A stretch of DNA of 64,000 nucleotides from Massospora cicadina (Eukaryota; Entomophthoromycota; Entomophthoromycetes; Entomophthorales; Entomophthoraceae): NCBI GenBank assembly GCA_022478985.1, contig JAKSZP010006712.1:1-64000 (forward strand), read 5' to 3'. The notes under the pieces were generated by a model. That model made no database searches and was not told where the DNA came from. It saw only the letters and a program-made list of their open reading frames with translations. Position numbers and translations under genes: made by a program. This document shows, one piece after another, positions 56,167 to 64,000 of this stretch (position 1 is its first letter; the number at the start of each line of letters is the position of its first letter).

Positions 56167-57150
56167 GTTCCAGCGTAATGAGACTATCACTGCGTTTGCT
56201 GACCAATTTATGGCGGATGATTATGTGTTAATTGAGGCGGGAACTTTTTCAAAATCTGATGTGTGCATTGCAATGATATCAGCGGTGAATCCATACCATG
56301 AGCTTTACAATGTCATGACTTCAATTCTGGAGGATGACGTATCCCTGCTCAAGATTGTCCAGTTTTGCGCTGTCTATCTGCTACCTTCCCTCTAATGAAT
56401 ACAGAGCAGAAATATACTGCCGCTGTCGCTGGAACTTCTTATTTTGGGGGAATACTCCCATACAGTTCAAATCCCTCCTAGTAACTCCGACCATATTAAA
56501 ATTATGCGCCTCACCCTCATCTGAGTTACTTTCACTAGTTAGACTTCTGCCCCAGCCCCGCTTTTGATAATAGTCAACAGCCTAACTACCGCCCTTGGTC
56601 TAATTACGCCAACTTTCAGCAGTCAACCTATTGGACTGGCCCTGGTTATGCCAAACATCAACGAGCAAATTATCAGCCTGGCCCTTTTTATGAGAACCAA
56701 GGATGCAACCCTATGGGGTTAATTTTTTATTGCAGTCGCCCTAGCCGCCTTGCATGGAGTTGCCCTAACCGTCAAGTTCACTACATGCAACAGGATCAAC
56801 ACTACCAGGGAAAAGATGGAGTGGAGTAGAGACTGGACTCCCTACCTCCGCTATCCCAACCCTAAACGTCCCATTTGAACTTATTGTAGTATGTTTGGCA
56901 GAATTACCTCAATGTGATGATGGTTTTTTATAGCAGTAACCAGTTGGAGGAGTGAATGTACTGACATGGGCGCAATCCAAGGCTGCAGTGGATGAAGAAC
57001 CTCAGGAGAAACTGAAGCTGTACACCTGTAAAATGTTCAACTAAGCTTCCTCAGACAAGCTGGATTTAGCTGCAGATGCACCTTCCCTGAAAGGTGTAAA
57101 CGTCGCCCTTCCAGTAGATGTTGTTGCCAAAGAATACCTCAAAGTTGGAG
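56167..57150 (+). pseudogene. Element E Gag C-terminal part
   Basis: Resumes E gag after F: QRNETITAFADQFMADDYVL, AMISAVNPYHELYNVMTSIL, matching G Gag (MMAAVKPYQELYNAMSRVL). A Tyr/Asn/Gln-rich segment follows, then LIFYCSRPSRLAWSCPNRQ, a damaged zinc knuckle like that of G. Confidence 0.78.
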
Positions 57151-57199
57151 AGGGGATTATGGGCTTCCTTGGGAAAAGAGATCCCTTAAATATCCACGC

Positions 57200-57640
57200 A
57201 TAAGACAGTCAATATTCTTATTCTGAGTGTACATACTGTGACATTTTTGTAGCAAAAAAGTTGAGTTTGCGCTATAATAGATATGGGCGTCCCAGTCATC
57301 ATAACTTTTACTGAGTTGGTGGCGAAGTTGACGTTAAGACCAGATGTGGAAAATCGCATGGTATATGGGACTGCTGGTGCAGAAAACACAGTCTCTGAGG
57401 GAGCGTACATGCGCTACCTTTGTAATTTGGTTCAATTGTTGTGGTAGCCCCGGTGATACTGTTACCAAACAATAATTATGACCTGTTAATTAGAACCACT
57501 TTCATGCGGCACTCTGGTGCTCTCATTGACATGACAGCAGAGACGTTCAAAATTTTGGGGCAGCGGATCCCAATTTATTTACCTCTAGCAGAGTGCCAAA
57601 GAATCTGGTGCATATGGGACAGATCAACCTAGATTATAGT
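57200..57640 (+). pseudogene. Element E aspartic protease (frameshifted)
   Basis: TIIDMGVPVIITFTELVAKL-like active-site stretch with Asp at 57280-57282, then in another frame VAPVILLPNNNYDLLIRTTF and MRHSGALIDMTAETFKILGQ (57441-57600), the second half of the retropepsin. A frameshift near 57430 separates them. Confidence 0.78.
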
Positions 57641-57699
57641 GACGGGGTGATTCTAGTGCACTACCAGCAACTAAAGAACAAGCCCTAAGCCCTTCCCCA

Positions 57700-58010
57700 A
57701 CAGATATATGAATATCAAGGGCTGCCTCTAAGAGCTGCCGGGCCTATATCCATCCCTTCTGGTCATCAAGTAATAGTAAATACCAAGCTGGAGGTAGAAA
57801 TGCCAGATGGACTCTATGGGGAAGTTAATGGCCCTTAACAGCAATCACAGTTTGAGCCCCACATGACACCAGGTATTATACTACCAGGACATATGAAAAT
57901 CAAGGTTCTGCTAGAAATTCTCCAAATAGAACCATTGAATATCCGCTGACACCAAATAGTGTCTTATTTAAACTTAATCTCTATTGAGGAGGTCATTCAG
58001 GTTCTTGAGT
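57700..58010 (+). pseudogene. Element E dUTPase-like domain between protease and RT
   Basis: Reads ISIPSGHQVIVNTKLEVEMP then DGLYGEV, EPHMTPGIILPGHMKIKVLL and HQIVSYLNLISIEEV, collinear with G (44684-45082) and C (31560-31990). Two stops interrupt it. Confidence 0.58.
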
Positions 58011-58139
58011 TTGGGTCGCTGGATGAATCTGGTTTACCATTCAATCTGCATCCCAGCATAATGAAGGCGGTATTGTGCAAAAATTTAGTCAGGTTTTTAA
58101 AAGAATAGAAGGATCAGGCAAAATCTTTATTTGAAAAGT

Positions 58140-59030
58140 ATAAGGAGATTTTTGCTGTTGACATCATGATTTAGGGTGCACCCAGGGGATGGTCCATCGA
58201 TTGGAAATGGGGATCATTCCTCATCAGGTATCAGCTGATCCGCTAATTGAGGGCAGCTGAGGTAGTAGGAACTGAGGAGATTGAAAATCTGCTAGAGTAA
58301 GAGATTCTTGAACCATTGAAGAGTCCGTGGGATTTGCCCTTCTGATTGTAAAAAAGAAGGACGGAACCAGCTGGGTAATAGTAACTACTTAAAGCTCAAC
58401 AATATTGCCAAGAAGGACTCATACCATTTACTGCAGATTGAAGATGCTTTGGATTATTTGGGAGGAGCTTGCTACTTCTCGGTGATAGTTTTGATATTGG
58501 GCTACTGTAAAACTGAGTTGCCCATTATTAAACAGGATAAATGCGCTATTATAACATCCAAGGGACTCTTCCAATTGACACGTATGCTTCAAGGGTTATG
58601 TAATGCCCCAGCTATGTTCCAACGGGCTATGGACAACATCCTCAACGACTTGAAGCTGTTGTGCATTCATATATACTTTGATGATATCAACATCTTCTCT
58701 CTAACCTTCTCTGAGCATCTTACTCATCTAGAGGAGGTCTTCGCCGGCTTGCTGAGGCTAACATCAAGGTTAAGCCTTGCATATATAACTTCTTTAAGGA
58801 TCAACTGGAGTACCTTGGGTTTGTGGTAGATGAAAATGGGATTACAACTCAATCAGTTAAAGTGGAGGCTATCCAAAAATGACTCAGTTGAACAGTAAGA
58901 ATTCCATCCAAGTATTTTTGTGATTTTAGGTTACTACTGGCGCTTCATCCATAACTTCAGCTGTATTGGAGGCCCACTATTTGAGTTGTTAAAAAAGGAT
59001 TCCTTGTTCAAATGGATAAACGCCGTCAAC
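58140..59030 (+). pseudogene. Element E reverse transcriptase (broken)
   Basis: The open part 58449-58829 has TSKGLFQLTRMLQGLCNAPA, MFQRAMDNILNDL and the catalytic box YFDD (about 58675-58686). The N-terminal part (LKLNNIAKKDSYHLLQIEDA) and the connection (FLGYYWRFI-like, about 58915-58960) are in other frames. Confidence 0.85.
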
Positions 59031-60180
59031 CCTCCATTGATACACTTTGGACAGCATTAATTGATGCGCCAGTACTACGCTACCCAAATTTTGATAATGA
59101 ATTCATAATAAAGGTGGATATATCCCTTTCCGCCGTTGGGGAAGTGCTATCCCAAAAAGATGACGAAGGGGAGAAGCATAAAGTTGAATAACGAAGTCAT
59201 AGCTTGAACTTTCTCAAAATGCAATTACATTGTGACTGAGCGGGAGTACTTAGCGGTGATATGCGCCTATAAGAAATTCAGGGTATAGTTGCATGGGGTG
59301 AAGTTTAAAGCTGTAATGAATCATGCGTCGTTATGCTGGTTGCAGAATCTCAGAGCATGAGGGGCGTCTAGCCCAATGAGCTCTTAAGCTGAAGTCTTAC
59401 AACTTTGAAATTCTCCACCAACCTGGAGCAAAAAACCAAAAATGCAGATTGCTTAATGAGATTGACAACCATTACCGTTATGGGAGATCTAAGTGTTGTA
59501 ATGTACAGTAAAATGCTCATATGGAAATACAATGGTGAACTTCCCCAAGTTATCAAGTTATTAGATGGAATAAGGGCCAATACGTTCCATAAGAATGGTG
59601 AATTGACCAAGCGGATAGGGGACACTACTGTTAATATCCCAAGACCTTCCATCTGACCAGATATTATTATGAGCGCACACTGAGAAGTTGAACATGAAGT
59701 ATGCAAGGAACTGGAATTGTTGCGCCCTCAGTATTATTGGGAAAGCATGAACTTTGACGTGCTTGAATCATTTCCTGTTGCCACCAGTGCCAAGTTGGAA
59801 AGCCGTTCCACCAGAAGTCCTTGTATTGGTAGTGAAACCACATTTTACTTGGCATATAGTTTCCAATAGTGTCTTTAGCCTCCTTCCAATGAGAGCTAAC
59901 CAATATGAGTACATTCTGGTGTCAATTAGCCAATTGACCAGGTGGGTTGAAGTGCAATTAATACGGGATTTGGGGGCAGTCCCTGTGTCCATGTTCATAA
60001 TGGAATGCATAATCCAACGACATGGTTGCCCTCAGTTTACCTTAGTGATAATGGAACCAATTTCACCTTGCACATCCTCCCAAGGTTGAACGAGCTAATG
60101 GGCATCCACAGGGTTTTGATGACCCCCATATAAACCCAAGTCTTTTGATGGCAAGCAAGTGAATGAGACTTTGATAAAAA
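59031..60180 (+). pseudogene. Element E RNase H and integrase core (broken)
   Basis: RNase H remnants lie at 59080-59360 (VTEREYLAVICAYKKF-like). The linker 59405-59656 matches G (NGELPQVIKLLDGIRANTF). In the integrase core 59754-60089 (YILVSISQLTRWVEVQLIRD, QRHGCPQFTL) the first catalytic Asp is replaced (IVSNSVFSLLP). The second survives only after a frameshift (SDNGTNFTLHILPRL). Confidence 0.75.
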
Positions 60181-60360
60181 TACTCCAGAAATTGGCAATG
60201 GATCAACCTTCCAATTAGAGTTCCCAACTTTTCACTGCTGTATTTTCCATACAACATTAGTTATAATTCTGCCACAGGGAAGAGTCCTTTTCAATTACTA
60301 TGTGTACAACACCCTGCCCTTCTGACACTGATTTTTGCTTGCGTAGAAGATATTGGCAGA

Positions 60361-60705
60361 ATGAATCCCCAACATTATCTGACGAACCTAATTGACACAT
60401 CAATCAAGTTGCAAAATGAGGCATACTTCTTCAGTCTGACTAAAAAGATAAGGAATCAGGACACCAATTGGGAGAGGCGTAGTAGGCTAGCTCAGTTCAA
60501 AGATAGAGAACTGGTTCTATTCCATGACCAGCATGGGTTTGGTCAGAAGCACAAATTGGTTAGAATATGGATTGGTCCATTTAAAATCATTGAGAAAACA
60601 ATTGGCAATTATTATACTATCAAGGACCCTGTGAGTAATAGATTATTGACCAAGTGCATGCAAAGCTCCTTTGGGCGTATAAACAATAGGAGATTTATCT
60701 TTTAG
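60361..60705 (+). pseudogene. Element E integrase C-terminal GPF module
   Basis: A 114-codon frame with RELVLFHDQHGFGQKHKLV, WIGPFKIIEKTIGNYYTIKD and a stop 13 nt before the 3' LTR. This is the GPY/F module without a chromodomain, as in G and B. Confidence 0.85.
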
Positions 60706-60717
60706 TCAAGGGGGTAT
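60704..60717 (+). other. Element E polypurine tract
   Basis: AGTCAAGGGGGTAT directly before the 3' LTR. Confidence 0.72.
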
Positions 60718-61281
60718 TGTTGAAATTCTGATATACCTGGCCAATAAGCCCTAAATATCTAAAGCGGATTGGCTAAACTCGCCAACCATGATCAATAGTA
60801 CAAATACTCAAGTACATTGGGATAAGACAATATTGTGTCTGGAAATATAATTATTGGATCGCCTCCAAATAAGGCAATAAGGTGATGTTGACATTTTACA
60901 TATATTGACCAGATCACTTCAAATTAAGGTGATAGGGAATTTAAGTAAAGCATACTCTGCCAGAGCCAATGAGAATATGGTGGAACCAATTAGTCCAAGC
61001 CAAAGGAGTGATATCAACTGAAGTCACTGATATATAATTAAGATGGGACGATTGAAGGAGGAGGATTGTTAGTAGGGAAAATGAGAGCATAGCATAAGGA
61101 ATCTGCTAATATTAATTAAAATATAGAAGTGTAGTCAGAGCATATTGCTTTGTTTTTATGAAATAATTTACAGTTTGTTTCAAGGATTGAAAATCCTCAC
61201 ATTGTCCATCTGTTGCTCAGTGGGTTCAACCCTGTGTGACCCTTATGGCATAACTCAAAATAAATCGCTGAAATTATAACA
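60718..61281 (+). repeat. Element E 3' LTR
   Basis: TGTTGAAATTCTG...AATTATAACA, followed by target copy ATGCC (61282-61286). Confidence 0.92.
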
Positions 61282-61286
61282 ATGCC

Positions 61287-61680
61287 TTTGAAGCATATTT
61301 ATGATAGGATAAAATGAAAGTTGAATATGCCAATTTAAATAAGACTTAGTTCACTTAATTTAATTGTTATGCAGATTTTTGATTCTTAACCTTTTATGTA
61401 TTTTTCTTAGTTTACTGCCTTTTGTTCCAGCTTAAGTAAATTTCGCCTGCCCTGATTATCCTTCATTTTGCTTAGGAAGGATTTCATCTTGGGGTATTTT
61501 AGGCTCATTTTGGTTTGACAGAATATTCTTAAAGTCAATTTGAGTTGTACTGAACGTCAATTTTCTTAAGTGTTTTATTAAGGTAACTACTTAAACCCCT
61601 TCTCAAGTCTAAGCGTCAATTTGGTTGAGAGAATTGTATGGTCAATATGCTTATTGTGACCAATATTCTGATATCCTACA
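61287..61680 (-). repeat. Element D 5' LTR, outer half
   Basis: Continues the A/D LTR from the E insertion point to its end (ATATCCTACA). It is followed by CTCTT, the right copy of the D target duplication. Confidence 0.87.
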
Positions 61681-61685
61681 CTCTT

Positions 61686-63832
61686 TTCTGTTATTTGACT
61701 TTATAAATATTTTTATAATACAATTTTAATATATTTTCTTTATTAAGGAACAAAGTACTTTATATTATTTCATTCAATTTCTTTTTATCTTTACTTTCTG
61801 AAAGGTAAATTTAAACTTATATAGATATGGAGACTACTGCAATAGTTATGCTGGTTCTCACAGAGTTGTAACATCCATGATGTTAATGCATGTCTGTTCT
61901 CCTATATATCCTACATGGTGCTTGGAAACATCTCTATGAATTCCCAAATTTAGCTGATCTTGTGTATCAAATATGCAACAGCTTTCATAGATTTAAGCTA
62001 TGTACTCATTTATGGTCTGGGGGTATCCTGCACCACTAATCATCAGTAACTACGCAATATGTATAAGCCTACTGCATATGGAAGATCTGTGATTTATTGG
62101 AAGCAGGAGAAACATTCTTTTATAAATTTAAAGTACTTTGAGCTGACATTTATCTTGCAAATTTTATAGATACACTGGAGAGAAGAGAAAGATATAGGTT
62201 TTCTGGTGACTTCAGGTAAAAAATTTTTTAAAGATCAATTTAAGGATCATCCAACAGGTATACTATACAGTAAATGATAACCATTAGTGCATCAATAATT
62301 TATAAACAAAGCCCTACCTTTTATATTCCTATCACAACTAATCCTGCCTAATGATCTCATTAATAGTAATCTTTTATTTCTCTTACTTTATCAGCTAGTG
62401 TGAAAAAAGAAAAAAATAAAGGACAGGATTTACTGATAAAATTAGAACAAAGTTTTAAAAAGTAGCTGCAAGAAGATTTTTTTAAAAGCTAATACTATGA
62501 ACTGAAAAGAATATATCTTGTTTTTGGTATAATACTCTCACTGATCATGTTGTTTGAACATTAACCAGATTGCTCCCTCCAATAATTATTGATTTTCAGG
62601 TTGACGTTACTTGGTTCTAGTGTAATGAATGGTTACTGTGTTTTGATTATATTAAAAATTATAATGTGTCATTTTGTGCTCTCCATTAGGCTGGGTTAAG
62701 CATGTTTAATAAATTCCGCTGAGTCTGGAATTATCAGGGACAATCCCCTAATGTTGCATTAGTGCTTTTATTACCAGTGACTATAAGCTGTGGATAATAA
62801 GCTTAATTATTTATATTAATGTAGATAGATTCACTGGAAACTTATTCCATGGATAAATTGAATGTTTAATAATCAATGCTTATATGCAGAACGCCAATTT
62901 GAAATCAAGGTATTCAGGATCACTGGCGATTTATGCCAAGAATTATCTGATCATATATATGTTCTAGGATTGACTGGGTTAATTATGCCAAGGATAACTG
63001 TATTGCCAGCGGAATGATGAGGTTTCCAATATGAAAGTGAGCGATGGTCATTCTGCCGCTGAAAATTTTGAATACTGGTGGACAAAGGCTTAGGATATTT
63101 GACATTAATTATAACAGTGATTTATTTATGATGAATTGACAACTGATGCTGAGGAGAAGTCAACATATCAAATGCTCAAGAATAATCAATTAAGAGGGAA
63201 TAATTGCCAGTGGAAGGCTGATGAATTAGTTTTCTGGCAATAGTTGCCAATGATTGTTGATAGGTGGGCATTGAATTTCCAAAAAGCGCCTGGTATAAGT
63301 ATATGTAATTCTTCTATTAATACAGATCTATCTTGCGCCCATCTTTAATCAGTTATAAGTAGTTAGGCTGCTAGGTTGGTAAAAATGGGACAGGAGATCC
63401 CCAAAGTAGGTTCTGGGTAATTCACCTGTAGTTTTTAAAGTACCAATTTCCATACATTGACGCTGCAAGGAAGACCCTAAAACTTGGCCAACAAACCACA
63501 ACAGCGAAGGACTGAGTGCCATCAACAATGAGGGAGAAGGAGCAGGGTCAGGCCACACATGAAGGGGTTGAGTACCACTGGGGCACTACCAGTAGGGTTC
63601 AAGTTGCCAAGGGGAAGTTGTTGGTCTTCTGGATTGGCGGGTTTCCTGAAAACTAATAGTGAAAAGGTATTTAAGGAAGGCGAAACAGCAAGGGCCAGTA
63701 GTCCTCATACTGTGTGGCTTGGAACACTAGCAGAGCCCTGATGTAGCGAATATAAAGTTTGTGACAAAAAACTCTCCTCCACTTTAGGCTTAACCGCTAC
63801 CAGAAATCTATGGTTGAAGAAGCATAGGTGGC
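61686..63832. other. AT-rich region right of the transposon cluster
   Basis: The original neighbour of 13280 before D inserted. Two opposing frames of 60-70 codons at 63349-63741 have no recognisable motif. The last few hundred bases may belong to the element whose RT starts at 63833. Confidence 0.4.
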
Positions 63833-64000
63833 AAAGAGCTGAAGCAACTCCTGGACGCCAGATTACTTAAGCACTCACAAAGCCCATGGGCCTCGCCATT
63901 GCTGCTTATATGGAAAAAGGATGGGAGAATTGTTTGATAATACTTTACTGCAGTTAAATGACTTTACTTAAAAGGACTGTTTTCTGCTAACATGGACTGA
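63833..64000 (+). pseudogene. Start of another Ty3/gypsy reverse transcriptase, cut by the window edge
   Basis: Reads KELKQLLDARLLKHSQSPWA then SPLLLIWKKDGRIV, the N-terminal RT signature (SPWASP-x-x-x-x-KKDG). Two stops follow, then degraded sequence (LKGLFSANMD) matching the TxKDxYPLPRID block. A pre-RT stretch (RLNRYQKSMVEEA) is in another frame just upstream. Confidence 0.72.

Larger units (their letters stand above)
40795..61281 (+). mobile_element. Element E: Ty3/gypsy retrotransposon inserted in the D 5' LTR
   Basis: LTRs of 566 and 564 bp bracket a plus-strand gag-pol that is interrupted in gag by G (41616-48960) and F (49605-56161). Without them E is about 6.6 kb. Target copies ATGCT and ATGCC flank it, and the D LTR resumes on the right. 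Primer-binding site and polypurine tract are visible. Gag, protease, dUTPase-like domain, RT, RNase H and integrase are all recognisable but frameshifted. E and G are close relatives by protein similarity. Confidence 0.9.
13286..61680 (-). mobile_element. Element D: A-family Ty3/gypsy retrotransposon, host of the whole nested cluster
   Basis: D survives in five pieces: 13286-14076, 16237-17773, 18532-18728, 36219-40794 and 61282-61680. Each break is an insertion and the pieces are collinear with element A. Together they make about 7.5 kb, matching A (7505 bp). CTCTT occurs directly outside both ends (13281-13285 and 61681-61685), a perfect 5-bp TSD bracketing 48 kb. It is heavily mutated in all coding parts. 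Confidence 0.88.

Noticed and set aside
1..64000. CRISPR arrays, rRNA, tRNA or bacterial operon structure
   Set aside because: There are no regularly spaced repeats, no RNA-gene signatures and no Shine-Dalgarno-linked gene strings. All repeats are explained as LTRs or element-internal duplications.

Overview
The window looks like repeat-dominated nuclear DNA of a fungus: AT-rich, one secreted serine-carboxypeptidase gene with tiny (36-40 nt) introns, and seven recognisable Ty3/gypsy LTR-retrotransposon copies or fragments that fill more than 80% of the 64 kb. There is no operon-like packing, and no rRNA, tRNA or CRISPR. Large, gypsy-rich genomes with tiny introns occur in early-diverging fungi such as Entomophthoromycotina. 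I offer that placement only as a low-confidence inference.

Layout. 1-328: short unexplained open stretch. 329-7833: element A, a decayed minus-strand gypsy element with 760-bp LTRs. 7834-8040: sequence resembling the 3' interior of a second A-type copy. 8041-11176: AT-rich non-coding. 11177-12612: TATA box and peptidase-S10 gene. 12613-13285: downstream spacer with a 241-bp segment between perfect 11-bp repeats. 13286-61680: one nested transposon cluster. 61686-63832: AT-rich sequence with nothing recognised. 63833-64000: start of another gypsy reverse transcriptase, cut by the window edge.

The cluster can be unpacked from target-site duplications (TSDs). Element D (same family as A, minus strand) landed 0.7 kb behind the peptidase gene and is flanked by CTCTT on both sides, 48 kb apart. 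D was then hit by a 2.16-kb unknown insertion (14077-16236), a solo A/D-type LTR in reverse orientation (17774-18531, perfect AGGAT TSD), element C (18729-36218, minus) and element E (40795-61281, plus, inside D's 5' LTR). C contains element B (22577-30284, minus) in its RNase H domain. E contains G (41616-48960, minus, perfect ATAGG TSD) and F (49605-56161, plus), both inside E gag. Removing the nested pieces leaves D at about 7.5 kb, the same as intact A (7505 bp), which independently supports the reconstruction.

Each element encodes, or once encoded, Gag (capsid, often a CCHC knuckle) and Pol (aspartic protease, reverse transcriptase (RT), RNase H, integrase). All carry stops or frameshifts, so none looks autonomous now. 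F is a chromovirus with a C-terminal chromodomain. The others share a primer-binding sequence and, where the region survives (A, C, D, E, G), an extra dUTPase-like domain between protease and RT. B and C also carry a degenerate antisense ORF between integrase and the 3' LTR. The dUTPase-like domain, the antisense ORFs and the 2.16-kb insertion are the most novel-looking items.
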